A model generated the notes under the pieces. The model was not told where the DNA came from and did no database searches. It saw nothing but the letters and a program-made list of their open reading frames with translations. The position numbers and the translations under genes were made by a program. From assembly GCA_040381075.1 (NCBI GenBank), contig JBEIHX010000018.1:1-64000 (forward strand): 64,000 nt of DNA, written 5' to 3'. This document shows, piece after piece, positions 9,181 through 18,197 of this stretch. Within the stretch, counting starts at the first letter, position 1. Every line of letters starts with the position of its first letter. Source of the DNA: JBEIHX01 sp040381075. Lineage in GTDB: Bacteria; Pseudomonadota; Alphaproteobacteria; Caulobacterales; Aquidulcibacteraceae.

Positions 9181-9540
9181 ATGAGCGGCGCAACCGGGGG
9201 TGTGAATATCGGCCAGGCCAGGACCCCAAATCCGAGAATTTGGTTCGACAGACGCGAGCTGGACCTGATCCTCAGGCTCTACGGTCGGATGGTGGCGGCT
9301 GGGGAGTGGCGGGACTACGCTATTGACGCATTGACGGATTCCGCGGTTTTCAGCGTGTTCCGACGGGCTTCGGAGGCGCCGACCTACAGGATCGAAAAGC
9401 ACCCGGCGCTGGCCGCTCATCAGGGGGCTTATCGCCTGGTCTCAGGCGCGGGCGTGGTGCTCAAGCGCGGGCGCGATCTGGCTCAGGTTTTGCGCTTTTT
9501 CGACCGGAGGTTGATGCAGCTTGTTGATGCGCGTCAGTAA
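9181..9540 (+). CDS. DUF2794 protein
   Basis: Small conserved alphaproteobacterial protein of unknown role, 119 aa from the ATG at 9181. The whole domain is present: FDRRELDLILRLYGRMVAAG, then DYAIDALTDSAVFSVFRRAS, YRIEKHP and LKRGRDLAQVLRFFDR. A longer in-frame start at 9145 exists but the added residues do not resemble the family. No neighbour suggests a function. Confidence 0.85.
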   Translation: MSGATGGVNIGQARTPNPRIWFDRRELDLILRLYGRMVAAGEWRDYAIDALTDSAVFSVFRRASEAPTYRIEKHPALAAHQGAYRLVSGAGVVLKRGRDLAQVLRFFDRRLMQLVDARQ

Positions 9541-9546
9541 AGAACC

Positions 9547-9555
9547 TGTGGATAA
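9547..9555. promoter_or_regulatory. Single perfect DnaA-box sequence
   Basis: TGTGGATAA, reverse complement of the DnaA-box consensus TTATCCACA, 7 nt after the DUF2794 stop. The same 9-mer recurs at 23644-23652 and 48428-48436 (the last inside ydcF). Isolated boxes may titrate DnaA or may be chance. Confidence 0.3.
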
Positions 9556-9603
9556 CTTTTTGGACCGCGACGGCGCCCGCCAGGATGACGTCCGCCCGGC
9601 AAT

Positions 9604-9666
9604 GGGGTCTGCCTGACGGGGGGTCTGCCTGACGGGCGGCCTGCCTGATCGGGGGACTCCCCTGAC
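9604..9666. repeat. 14-17-bp imperfect tandem repeat
   Basis: About four imperfect units built on GGGTCTGCCTGACGG in the gap between DUF2794 and acs. Spacing varies through runs of G of different length. Noncoding. Confidence 0.8.
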
Positions 9667-9746
9667 CGTGGATGCCCCTGTCGGCGGGTCGCTGGTCCGC
9701 GGGCGCGTCGGTCGGACGAGGCCCAGGGATCGCGCATCGATCGCGC

Positions 9747-11684
9747 CTATGCGCCTTTGCGGGTCTCAATCAGATCCTGCACCACGGCGGGATCTGCGAG
9801 TGTCGACGTGTCGCCCAGATTGCCCACGTCGTTCTCGGCGATCTTGCGCAGGATCCGCCGCATGATCTTGCCCGATCGCGTCTTCGGCAGTCCCGGCGCC
9901 CACTGGATATGGTCGGGCGATGCGATCGGACCGATCTCCTTGCGCACCCATGCGATCAGATCCGCCCGCAGATCCTCGGTCGCTTCCTCACCAAGGTTCA
10001 AGGTCACATAGGCGTAGATGCCCTGGCCCTTGATGTCGTGCGGGAACCCCACGACCGCGCTTTCCACCACCTTCGGATGGGCGTTGAGCGCCGCCTCCAC
10101 CTCCGCTGTGCCGATGCGATGGCCGGACACGTTGATCACGTCGTCAATGCGACCGGTGATCCAGTAATACCCGTCCTCATCACGCCTGCAGCCGTCGCCC
10201 GTGAAGTAGCGGCCGGGAAACGTCCTGAAATAGGTGTCAATGAAACGCTGTGGGTCGCCATAGACCGAGCGGGCCTGTCCCGGCCACGAGTCCAGCAACA
10301 CCAGTGCTCCTTCGCCAGCGCCGTTGAGGACCGTCCCGGCGGGGTCAACGATGGCCGTGCGCACGCCTGGCAGCGGCCTTGTGGCCGAACCCGGCTTGAG
10401 GTTCGTCGCACCCGGCAAAGGCGAAATCAGGATCCCGCCTGTTTCGGTCTGCCACCAGGTGTCCACGATCGGGCAGCGTGCTTCGCCTACGACGTTGTAA
10501 TACCACAGCCAGGCTTCCGGATTGATCGGCTCGCCGACTGAGCCAAGCAGCTTCAGCGACGCGCGCGAGGCCTTCTTCACCGGCGCCTCGCCCATGCGCT
10601 CAAGAGACCGGATCGCAGTCGGCGCAGTGTAGAACGTGTCGACCTTGTGCTTGTCCACAACGTCCCAGAAGCGGGAATAATCCGGATAGTTCGGCACGCC
10701 CTCGAACATCAGCGTGGTCGCGCCATTCGCCAAAGGTCCGTACACAATGTAGCTGTGTCCGGTCACCCAGCCCACATCCGCCGTGCACCAGAAGATCTCG
10801 CCGTCGCGATAGTCGAACACATAGTGATGGGTGAATGACGCCCACACGAGATAGCCGCCCGTGGTGTGCAGAACACCCTTCGGTTTGCCCGTCGAGCCGG
10901 ACGTGTAGAGGATGAACAGCGGGTCCTCCGCGTTCATTTCCTCTGGCTGGCATTCGTCCGACACCTTCGACGCCTCGACCTCATAGCGGAAGTCCCGCCC
11001 CTCGGTCATGGCCACATCCGCCCCGGTGCGCGTCACCATCAGGACGCGCCTGACATGCGGGCACTTGGCAAGCGCCTCATCAACATTGGCTTTGAGCGCG
11101 ATGCGCTTGCCGCCGCGCACCCCCTCATCCGCCGTGATGATCACGTCGCTCGCAGCATCCAGCACCCGCCCGGCGATGCTCTCAGGGCTGAAGCCTCCGA
11201 AAACCACGGAGTGCACCGCACCGATGCGCGCGCAGGCCAGCATGGCGTATGCAGCCTCAGGGATCATCGGCATGTAGATCGTGACCCGGTCGCCCTTCTT
11301 CACGCCATGCGCCTTCAGCACATTGGCCATTCGGCAGACCTGATGATAAAGTTCCAGATAGGTGATCTTTTTGTCCTGGTGCGGCTCGTCTCCCTCCCAG
11401 ATGATCGCGACCTGGTTGCGCCGCGTGGGGAGGTGACGGTCGATACAGTTGGCCGAAACGTTCAACGACCCGTCGTAGAACCACCTGATGCGGAAGTCGT
11501 CGACGTCATAACTCACGTCCTTGACCTGGGTGTACGGACGGATCCAGTCGATCCGGCGGCCGTGCTCGCGCCAGAATCCGACGGGATCGCGTTCGGCCGC
11601 CTCATACATCCGCGCGTAGCCAGAGGCGTCGAGATACGCCCGCCGCGTCCACGCCTCCGGGGTCGGAAACACCGAATGGTCCAT
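9747..11684 (-). CDS. acs: Acetyl-CoA synthetase
   Basis: AMP-forming acetate-CoA ligase, making acetyl-CoA from acetate, ATP and CoA through acetyl-AMP. 645 aa, the usual length. Motifs: YTSGSTGKPKG (P-loop-like), DTWWQTETGG, the hinge region YFTGDGCRRDEDGYYWITGR and RIDDVINVSGHR. The C-terminal TRSGKIMRR holds the lysine that is acetylated in Salmonella Acs to switch the enzyme off. The start at 11684 (MDHSVFPTPEAW) fits the family; the in-frame extension to 11747 does not. Confidence 0.96.
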   Translation of the reverse strand: MDHSVFPTPEAWTRRAYLDASGYARMYEAAERDPVGFWREHGRRIDWIRPYTQVKDVSYDVDDFRIRWFYDGSLNVSANCIDRHLPTRRNQVAIIWEGDEPHQDKKITYLELYHQVCRMANVLKAHGVKKGDRVTIYMPMIPEAAYAMLACARIGAVHSVVFGGFSPESIAGRVLDAASDVIITADEGVRGGKRIALKANVDEALAKCPHVRRVLMVTRTGADVAMTEGRDFRYEVEASKVSDECQPEEMNAEDPLFILYTSGSTGKPKGVLHTTGGYLVWASFTHHYVFDYRDGEIFWCTADVGWVTGHSYIVYGPLANGATTLMFEGVPNYPDYSRFWDVVDKHKVDTFYTAPTAIRSLERMGEAPVKKASRASLKLLGSVGEPINPEAWLWYYNVVGEARCPIVDTWWQTETGGILISPLPGATNLKPGSATRPLPGVRTAIVDPAGTVLNGAGEGALVLLDSWPGQARSVYGDPQRFIDTYFRTFPGRYFTGDGCRRDEDGYYWITGRIDDVINVSGHRIGTAEVEAALNAHPKVVESAVVGFPHDIKGQGIYAYVTLNLGEEATEDLRADLIAWVRKEIGPIASPDHIQWAPGLPKTRSGKIMRRILRKIAENDVGNLGDTSTLADPAVVQDLIETRKGA

Positions 11685-11781
11685 AGCCCGTTTCTCCCAA
11701 TCCCTCGATTTCGCCGCAATAGGCCGTGCTGCGCCGGCCGCCGTCAACCGCCGGCGTGCGCCTGGGTCCGCCCTGTCGACG

Positions 11782-12117
11782 TCAGCCGGGGTCCTCCAGC
11801 CAAACCCATTCTCCTTCCAGGCGAAGGCGCAGGGGGACCAGCGCGCGTCCCGCAGCCGGCCCCCCGACGCAGCGTCCGCTCATCGGGTCGAAACTCGCCG
11901 CATGGGCTGCGCAGAGAACAAACCCGTCCGCCGTCAGCACCGTTCCGTCGAAACGTTCAAGTGGATGGCGGGCGTGGGGGCAGGCGTTGCGGAACGCGCG
12001 CACCTGGGCGCCGCGCCGCGTGATCAGAACCGACAGCACGCCGGCCCCGCCCGGTCCCTCGCGCACCACCGCCCCGCCATCGGGAATGTCGCTGAGGCGC
12101 AGCAATGGCATGGTCAT
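11782..12117 (-). CDS. Rieske [2Fe-2S] domain protein
   Basis: 111-aa single-domain Rieske protein. The cluster ligands are both present: C-P-H in NACPHARH and C-A-A-H in VLCAAHAASFD, about 20 residues apart. No membrane anchor, so it is soluble and resembles the small ferredoxin-like or NirD-like Rieske proteins rather than the bc1 subunit. Start is ATG 12117 or 12111. It follows the glutamine amidotransferase gene by 10 bp and is last in a three-gene cluster. Redox partner unknown. Confidence 0.85.
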   Translation of the reverse strand: MTMPLLRLSDIPDGGAVVREGPGGAGVLSVLITRRGAQVRAFRNACPHARHPLERFDGTVLTADGFVLCAAHAASFDPMSGRCVGGPAAGRALVPLRLRLEGEWVWLEDPG

Positions 12118-12127
12118 GGCGCGCCCC

Positions 12128-12850
12128 TCACCCGGGAACGCGGTCCGGCGCGCGCAGAAAGGCTGCGATCCAGCCTGCCACAAGGCCCGCATCGGACGGC
12201 GCGGCCAGGCTCGCGAGCGCCGCCTCGATCGCAGCTTCGCCAATCCGCTCCCGCCGGGAGGCGTACAGAGCGCTGGCGAAGGCGTCGTCCATCTCAGGAT
12301 GTCCCTGAAAGGAAATCGCCGGAATATCGCGATAGGCGAGGGCGGCGTGCGGGGTGAAGGAGCTCGCTGCAATGGTCACCGCGCCAGGCGGCGGCGCCTC
12401 CACCTGGTCCTGGTGGCTCGCCGCCACGGCGAAACCGTCGGCGGCGGGCTGCATCCACGGCGTGGGTCGAACCACCGCGTAGCGATGACGCCCGACGCTC
12501 CAGCCCCGTTCCGACTTGCGCACCACCCCGCCCAGGGCGTCGGCGATGATCTGGTGGCCAAAGCAGACGCCCACCAGCGGTTTGCGCGCCGCCCCGGCCG
12601 CGCGGATGAACGCACGCAGATCCGCAAGCCAGGGCGCGTCGTCATAAACGCCCAGAGGCGATCCGGTGATCAGCGCCGCATCAAAATCCGCCATCCCCGG
12701 CGGCGGCGCACCGTCCACCAGCGCGACGCTGCAAAACCGCAGCTCCGGCGCCGCGGGCGCGAGCAGCGCGCGGAACATCTCCGGATAGTCCGGGAAGTCC
12801 GCCGCGATCGCCTCCGGCGGGCGACCGGTTTCCAGGATCGCAAGTCGCAT
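12128..12850 (-). CDS. Type 1 glutamine amidotransferase (GMP-synthase-like)
   Basis: 240-aa stand-alone class I amidotransferase. The nucleophile elbow VGVCFGHQI puts the catalytic Cys at residue 96, and FQGHPEMDD supplies the His/Glu pair. Such proteins transfer or release ammonia from gamma-glutamyl compounds; the substrate of this subgroup is not settled. Its ATG shares one base with the stop of the upstream SdhAF4-like gene (TGATG form), implying coupled translation. Confidence 0.88.
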   Translation of the reverse strand: MRLAILETGRPPEAIAADFPDYPEMFRALLAPAAPELRFCSVALVDGAPPPGMADFDAALITGSPLGVYDDAPWLADLRAFIRAAGAARKPLVGVCFGHQIIADALGGVVRKSERGWSVGRHRYAVVRPTPWMQPAADGFAVAASHQDQVEAPPPGAVTIAASSFTPHAALAYRDIPAISFQGHPEMDDAFASALYASRRERIGEAAIEAALASLAAPSDAGLVAGWIAAFLRAPDRVPG

Positions 12851-13047
12851 CAGAAGTCGCTCGTCAGGCCCCTGCGCTCCCAGTCTCCGAACCGGGTGGG
12901 CTCAAGGCCGGACGGGCCGCCGCGTTCGGGCGGCTGCGCCGGGGTCGCCTGAGACCTGCGCCGTGCTTCGGCTTCGGCAAGAGCGCGCTGGGCCGCGGGG
13001 CTGAGCTGACGTTCGGGTGGTGCGCCAATCGGCGGCGGGGCGGACAT
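12850..13047 (-). CDS. DUF1674 / succinate dehydrogenase assembly factor 4-like
   Basis: 65-aa protein ending in GPSGLEPTRFGDWERRGLTSDF, the hallmark of the DUF1674/SDHAF4 family. In mitochondria SDHAF4 binds flavinated SdhA and helps its assembly; a similar role in the bacterium is inferred. The N-terminal half is Pro/Ala/Glu-rich and not conserved. ATG 13047 is preferred to 13062. First gene of a cluster with an amidotransferase and a Rieske protein; no sdh genes are in the window. Confidence 0.88.
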   Translation of the reverse strand: MSAPPPIGAPPERQLSPAAQRALAEAEARRRSQATPAQPPERGGPSGLEPTRFGDWERRGLTSDF

Positions 13048-13169
13048 GACGGATCGCCTCATCAGGATGTGATCAGCGCCGGTCCTTCTCGCAAAGGCGC
13101 CAGCGTCTTACATAAGTGTTCAGATAAAGCGTCGAACGTCCGACGCAAGCTTCAGGCGCGGTCAAACGG

Positions 13170-14117
13170 ATGAACCACACCAAGACTTTCATGTTGCTGG
13201 CGGCGATGACCGCATTGTTCGCCGCCATCGGCTACATGGTGGGCGGCCCGGGCGGCATGGCGGTGGCCTTTGCGGTGGCGGTCGCCATGAACGCATTTTC
13301 CTACTGGAACGCCGACAAGATCGTCCTGCGAATGTACAAGGCGACGCCCGCAGAAACCCTGCGTGACCATCCGGTGGTGCGGGTTTACTATGACGACACC
13401 GTCGCCCTGGCCAGGCGCGCCGGCATGCCGGTTCCCAAGATCTACATCATCGACAATCCCCAGCCGAACGCCTTCGCCACCGGGCGCGACCCTGCAAACG
13501 CCGCTGTCGCAGCCACCACCGGCCTGCTGCAGATTCTTGACCGGGACGAGGTGCGCGGCGTCATGGCGCACGAACTGGCGCACGTGAAGAACCGCGACAC
13601 GCTCACCATGACCGTTACGGCCACCATCGCAGGCGCGATCGGCATGCTGGCCAACTTTGCAATGTTCTTCTCGCCGCGCGACAGCAACGGAAACGCCAAC
13701 CCCATCGCAGGGATCCTGATCATGATCCTGGCGCCTATCGCGGCCGCCATCGTTCAGATGGCGATCAGCCGATCGCGCGAGTACGAGGCCGACCGGGTCG
13801 GCGCGGAGATTGCTGGCGATCCCGGTTCGCTCGCCCGCGCGCTCGACAAGATCGAGCGCTACGCCCGTGGCGTCCTCAACGTCCAGGCGGAGAGCAACCC
13901 CGCCACGGCGCACATGTTCATCATCAACCCGCTGGCCGGGCGCGGCGCGGACAATCTGTTCTCAACCCATCCCGCCACACAGAACCGGATCGCCAGGCTG
14001 CTCGCGATGGGCGGCGTCGCCCGCGACGCCCTCGCCCGCGCCGCGGCGCCGGCCGGCCAAGACCGCCCGGCGGGCGGTCCCTGGGGCGGCGGGCGTGCAA
14101 AGGGTCCCTGGGGCTAG
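13170..14117 (+). CDS. htpX: Protease HtpX
   Basis: Membrane-bound zinc metalloprotease of the M48 family, 315 aa, which degrades damaged membrane proteins. Two N-terminal hydrophobic segments (residues 5-45), the zinc site HELAH (134-138) and the third ligand region SREYEADRVGAE near residue 207 are present, with further membrane segments between them. The last 25 residues are Gly/Pro-rich. It stands divergent from the SdhAF4 cluster; no heat-shock promoter was recognised in the 13063-13169 gap. Confidence 0.95.
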   Translation: MNHTKTFMLLAAMTALFAAIGYMVGGPGGMAVAFAVAVAMNAFSYWNADKIVLRMYKATPAETLRDHPVVRVYYDDTVALARRAGMPVPKIYIIDNPQPNAFATGRDPANAAVAATTGLLQILDRDEVRGVMAHELAHVKNRDTLTMTVTATIAGAIGMLANFAMFFSPRDSNGNANPIAGILIMILAPIAAAIVQMAISRSREYEADRVGAEIAGDPGSLARALDKIERYARGVLNVQAESNPATAHMFIINPLAGRGADNLFSTHPATQNRIARLLAMGGVARDALARAAAPAGQDRPAGGPWGGGRAKGPWG

Positions 14118-14350
14118 GCGCGGGGTCGATCTTTCGTCAGGCCGCGTCGGCGTTTTCGGGCGCGGTGGATGCCTCACGGTCGCGCCGATGGGTCATGGCC
14201 ACGGCCTTGAGATCGGCGATCGGGTGCGGCTGGAGGTCACGGCGGCGATGAAGGGCCACCAGACCGTCAGGGCTGTGAAGGACCTGTCGAAAGGATTGGG
14301 CATTGATCGATAGCCCTCCCGCCAAGGCGAGCCGCGGAGACGTGCGTGTT

Positions 14351-14369
14351 GGTATGAATTCTTCGTACC
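14351..14369. promoter_or_regulatory. Operator-like palindrome before parD
   Basis: GGTATGAATTCTTCGTACC has the symmetric pattern GGTA-n-GAA-nnn-TTC-n-TACC, seven matched pairs per arm over 19 bp. It ends 32 bp before the parD start. ParD antitoxins repress their own operon through such sites, so this is the likely operator. Confidence 0.6.
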
Positions 14370-14401
14370 GTGGTGTATCGATGTCTGCAATGGAGACCAC
14401 G

Positions 14402-14683
14402 ATGCCCGGCACAGATAAGCGCACCATCAGCCTGCCTGCCGATCAGGCCGCCTTCATCGACGAGAAGGTCCAGTCTGGCGAGTACGCATCCGCCAGCGAG
14501 GTCGTCCGGGCTGGCCTGCGCGCCCTTAAGGAGCGCGACGAGGCGGTCGGGCGTTGGCTGCAGACCGAGGTCGCGCAAACCTATGACGCCATGAAGGCCT
14601 GTCCCGCCCGCGGGGTCCCTATCGATGATGCGTTTGGACGCATTCGCGCGCACCACGCCCGCCGCCTCAAGGACGAGCGGTGA
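14402..14683 (+). CDS. parD: ParD-family antitoxin
   Basis: 93-aa ribbon-helix-helix antitoxin of the ParDE type. DKRTISLPADQAAFIDEKV forms the DNA-binding strand and first helix, EYASASEVVRAGLRALKERDE the second, and the C-terminal part would wrap the toxin. ATG 14402 has GGAG 7 nt upstream and is preferred to 14390 or 14381. The final A-rich GCGGTGAA overlaps the GTG start of parE, the normal coupling. The gene is intact although parE is broken. Confidence 0.9.
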   Translation: MPGTDKRTISLPADQAAFIDEKVQSGEYASASEVVRAGLRALKERDEAVGRWLQTEVAQTYDAMKACPARGVPIDDAFGRIRAHHARRLKDER

Positions 14684-15186
14684 ATCGCAGAACAGTCATC
14701 CTCGCGCCTGAAGCCGAGGCCGATCTTCTCGCGCTTTACGACGACGTAGCCGATGCCGCCACACCGCGGGTCGCCGCGACGTAGCTCGAACGGATCGAGG
14801 TCTTCGTGCGTGGGTTCGAGACGGCGGCGGAACGGGGAACCAGCCGCGAGGACCTCCGGTGTGGCCTGCGGATCGTGGGCTACCAGCGACGCGTCACGAT
14901 CGCGTTCACAGTGTCCGATACGCAGGTCACGATCTTGCGTGTGTTCGCGCGTGGACTGGATTGGGAACGCAGCCTGGACCCAGACGCCGAGTGCGGTGCG
15001 CCCCGAGTGCGGTGCGCCCCGGGTGCGGTGCGCGACATGCGCCGGGCCCTGACGATCCGTCACGGCGGATCGCGCGCTACCCGCAAGCCCAGGAAAGCCG
15101 CCCGCAGCCCCGCGTGCAGCGGCGTGCGGTTGGCCGAGCGGACGCCAAACGGGCCCTCGACCCACGACCCGCCGCGGATCGGGTGA
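14680..15186 (+). pseudogene. parE: ParE-family toxin with nonsense codon
   Basis: ParE/RelE-superfamily toxin; ParE poisons DNA gyrase. From GTG 14680 the frame gives NRRTVILAPEAEADLLALYDDVADAA..., then a TAG at 14782-14784 exactly where the family has Tyr in YLERIE (one base change, TAC/TAT to TAG). The same frame goes on with LERIEVFVRGFETAAERGTS, LRIVGYQRRVTIAF and ILRVFARGLDWERSL, all normal ParE. Similarity ends at 14991, where a 16-bp tandem repeat begins, and the natural stop is lost: the frame stays open to 15186, inside the neighbouring gene. Both the stop and the overwritten tail should disarm the toxin. Confidence 0.85.
14991..15038. repeat. 16-bp tandem repeat at the parE end
   Basis: GTGCGGTGCGCCCCGA, GTGCGGTGCGCCCCGG and a third copy whose second half has diverged. 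It begins at the exact point where ParE similarity stops. Confidence 0.9.
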
Positions 15187-16248
15187 AAGCAGGACCTTTT
15201 GGGGATCAGGCGCGCGCGGGCCGGAGGCGGTCGGGGCGTCTGCGAAACAGCCGGACGTCCACTCCCAGACGTTTCCGGCCGTGTCGTAGAGTCCAAAGGG
15301 ATTGGGCGGGAAAGACCCGACTGGCGCCGTGCGATCGTTTGGCCACAGGCTGGCGCAGCCCATGCAGTGCGCATAGCCGGTTCCGCCGGTCTCGCCCCAC
15401 CAGAACGGGGTGGTCGTTCCGCCGCGCGCCGCATATTCCCACTCTGTTTCCGAGAGCAGTCGATAGCGTTGGCCAGTCCTTGCGGACAGCCATGCAACGT
15501 ACTGCCCGGCGTCTGAGAACGACACATTGATGACCGGCCGGTCTGCGCGTCCCCAGCGCATGTCATGGACGCCCCTGGCGGTGCAGCCGCCATCTGCGAC
15601 GCAGGCGTCCCACTGATCGAACGTCACCTCGAACCGCCCGGCTGCGAACGACGCCACCTGGACTGGGCTTTGCCGACCTTCGTTCGACCGTCGCCCCCGT
15701 TCGGTCTGCGGCGATCCCATCACGAACGACCCGGCGGGCAGGACGACCATCTCAGGGCAGTCGGGACAGTCGCGAAAGACCGCGCCGGGGCTGCGACTGT
15801 CTGGGGGCTGTGCGCCGGCCTGAAGCGCCGCGATCCGCTCATCCGCCCAGAACCGCTGCGCCTCGCAGGCGATCGGGACTGCTTCGCGGTACGCCATCAG
15901 GTCAGCCACAGACCCCCCGCGCACTGCGCCCCATGCGACCCGCGCCGCAGTGCACGGGTCAAGCATTGGCTGCGGCGCCACCGGGGCGGCCTGACCCCGG
16001 AGTTCACCGGCCCGGCTCCAGACACGGCCCCGCAGGTTGTCGCAGACTTTAGGGATCTGCTGATAGAATGCCGCTACGTCAGCCCTGCTTGCCGTCGTCT
16101 GCACCGCTTCCCAAGATTGCGCGGCTGCGCCGCATACGGATGGCGGATCAGCTGCATGCGCCGCGCCGAGGCCGCAGATCGCGCCCAGGACGACCGCAGT
16201 CCATCTCGGCGCCCCCACCCAAGCTATCCCCATCCTGCGTATCCCCAT
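15060..16248 (-). pseudogene. Formylglycine-generating-enzyme family protein, frameshifted
   Basis: Exported protein of the SUMF1/FGE-sulfatase family. Signal peptide at residues 1-32, an own N-terminal region to about 160, then the FGE domain: MVVLPAGSFVMGSP, RFEVTFDQWDAC, RLLSETEWEYAARGG and NPFGLYDTAGNVWEW. After about 15215 this frame loses the family pattern, and the ending RGGSWVEGPFGVRSANR...FLGLRVARD is found in another frame that stops at 15060. So one inserted base or two deleted bases lie between about 15185 and 15215. The Cys of true FGE near the end is absent, so it was probably not a formylglycine generator; many such domains serve as binding modules. Real decay or sequencing error. 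Confidence 0.8.
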
Positions 16249-16290
16249 GTTCCACGCACGGGCTCACCGCCGGGCCAGCCTGGTCGGTCG

Positions 16291-16342
16291 GATCGCCGTG
16301 GCGGATCGCTGTGTCAGATCGCTGTGTCAGATCCTCGTGGCG
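16291..16342. repeat. 13-bp tandem repeat
   Basis: Four units: GATCGCCGTGGCG, two of GATCGCTGTGTCA, and GATCCTCGTGGCG. Lies between the FGE-like gene start and the ybjN-like gene end. Noncoding. Confidence 0.88.
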
Positions 16343-16353
16343 ACCGACGCGCG

Positions 16354-16866
16354 TCAGTCGGACGCGGCCTCGTCGTACCAGCTGGCGAAGTCCTCAGCCA
16401 TCATCTCGAACACGCCGGCCCAGTCCGCCAGATTGTCCTCGGTCACGCCATGCAGCATTGTCACGTCCATTGCGATGCAGAGGTCGTTCTCGTCATCGAC
16501 ATAGGCGCGCACCCAGCGCTTTGCGGCGTTCCACTGGTTCAACTCGGCGAGGGTGATGTTCTTGCTGCCGTCCCAATAGGCGAAGAACTGGATCGACAGG
16601 TTCTCGGCGCCGTCGTTGCCGCCGTAAAACGTCACGATGTATTTCACCCCGCTGTCGGTCTTGCCCTCGAACATGCGTTCCGGGCCGTCGGACTTGCGCA
16701 GGTCATAGCCATGGCTGGCGAATACCCGCGCCATGCGGTCGAACTCACGCGCTTCCAGCGTGCGTGATCCGGTCGAAGCAGCCAATGCCGGCGCCGCCGT
16801 CATGCTGCAGAATGCAAGGGCTGCCAAAAGCGCCCGGCTGCGGCTTATCGAATTCAGACGTCGCAT
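16354..16866 (-). CDS. YbjN domain exported protein
   Basis: 170-aa secreted protein. A signal peptide with cleavage near APALAAS (about residue 30) is followed by one YbjN domain: LEAREFDRMARVFASHGY, YIVTFYGGNDG, LSIQFFAYW, NQWNAAKRWVRAYVDDENDLCIAMDV. The fold resembles type III secretion chaperones and is usually cytoplasmic, but many alphaproteobacteria have exported copies like this. Function unknown. The 180 bp upstream hold its promoter but no consensus was seen. Confidence 0.85.
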   Translation of the reverse strand: MRRLNSISRSRALLAALAFCSMTAAPALAASTGSRTLEAREFDRMARVFASHGYDLRKSDGPERMFEGKTDSGVKYIVTFYGGNDGAENLSIQFFAYWDGSKNITLAELNQWNAAKRWVRAYVDDENDLCIAMDVTMLHGVTEDNLADWAGVFEMMAEDFASWYDEAASD

Positions 16867-17048
16867 GTCAAACTTCCCTCCTCACTGATCTGCACGCCAG
16901 GGTCTTGAGCCTGGTCCGCTCCCGACACCCGAACGTCCATGACAGTGCGCCGGCGTGTGGCGATTGTCAGGCCGGATTGCGCGCTTCTGGGGCGGCCAGG
17001 GCCCCTTCCACGCCTGACCTGCCAGCTGCAGCGCCCTGCGATGACCGG

Positions 17049-18197
17049 TCACTGGCTGCGTCCGCGCGCCTCAATCGCCACGATACCCTCCAGGACATCC
17101 CCGCGTACGAGATGCAGCCAGTCATAGCGGTCGACGGTGGGATCACAATGCGGCGGGGCCAGCTCAACCCGTGCGCCGATGTCGAGTGCGCCGCCGCCAG
17201 CCAGCCCGCCATGTTCGTCGCCGAAGAAGAAATAGACAGCGTTCGGGTTTGGCGCGAGGACGCCTGGCGGTCCTGCGTCGCTGGCCAACGCCTTCAGCCC
17301 TGCATCAATGGTCACGAACGGCCTGGCGTTGGCGCTGACGACGCGCGCCTGCACGATCAGGCTCTGGCGAAAATCGCCGTCCGGATCCGCTTTCAGCGCG
17401 TCGTGATACTGCCGGTCCATCAACGCGTATGAGCCGCACTGCAACTCCGTATAGATCCCTTGGGCGATATCGGCGGCGCAGCTTCCCGTACCGCCTCCCG
17501 TGATCCAATCCGGCCGGACGCCGGCCTGCGCCAGCGCGTCCAGCACGCCCTGCAGGCGGGCCGCGCCCGCCGCCGCGGCGTCGAAGCGGTTCTGCGCCCC
17601 CTCAAGATGCTGCCATGCCCCGCCATAGGCCTGCACGCCTTCAAGGTGCAGCCCGGGGCTTGCCGTGATCCGTCCGGCGAGCGCCACGCCGTCCTGCGGC
17701 GAGGCCACGCCGCTGCGTCGCATGCCGATGTCGACATCGATCAGGACCCGGAAAGTCACCCCCGACGAGGCCGCCGCTCCGGCGAGCATGTCGACCATCA
17801 CAGGATGATCAACGGTGATCGCGAGCCGGGCGCCGGCCGCCGCGAGCCGGGCTGCGCGTCGGGCCGCATCGTCTCCCGCCAGCGGTGAGGTGAGCAGGAA
17901 GTCATCGACGCCGGCGGCGAACAGCGCTTCGGCCTCCCCCAGCTTGGCGCAGCACAGCCCCGTCGCGCCGGCGGCGATCTGCGCGCGCGCGATGAACGCG
18001 CATTTGTGCGACTTGGCGTGCGGACGCAGCGCCACCCCTGCCTCCCGGCAGCGCGCCGCCATGCGGGCGATGTTGTCTTCAAACGCGTCGAGATCCAGCA
18101 GCAGCGCCGGCGTCGCGAGGGCGTAGCGCGATCCAGGCCGGCCAATCAACCCGCGCGCCTGAGCGATGTGGGGCGGCTCCTCCCGATCTGCCTTCAT
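17049..18197 (-). CDS. D-threonine aldolase / D-serine dehydratase-like PLP enzyme (DSD1 family)
   Basis: 382-aa fold-type III (alanine-racemase-like) PLP enzyme. The N-terminal barrel starts with LATPALLLDLDAFEDNIARM and carries the PLP lysine in RPHAKSHKC; the C-terminal part has the metal-binding HCDPTVDRYD region typical of D-threonine aldolases and yeast Dsd1. It would split D-threonine or dehydrate D-serine; the choice cannot be made here. ATG 18197 is taken because the frame upstream is translated repeat DNA. Confidence 0.88.
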   Translation of the reverse strand: MKADREEPPHIAQARGLIGRPGSRYALATPALLLDLDAFEDNIARMAARCREAGVALRPHAKSHKCAFIARAQIAAGATGLCCAKLGEAEALFAAGVDDFLLTSPLAGDDAARRAARLAAAGARLAITVDHPVMVDMLAGAAASSGVTFRVLIDVDIGMRRSGVASPQDGVALAGRITASPGLHLEGVQAYGGAWQHLEGAQNRFDAAAAGAARLQGVLDALAQAGVRPDWITGGGTGSCAADIAQGIYTELQCGSYALMDRQYHDALKADPDGDFRQSLIVQARVVSANARPFVTIDAGLKALASDAGPPGVLAPNPNAVYFFFGDEHGGLAGGGALDIGARVELAPPHCDPTVDRYDWLHLVRGDVLEGIVAIEARGRSQ

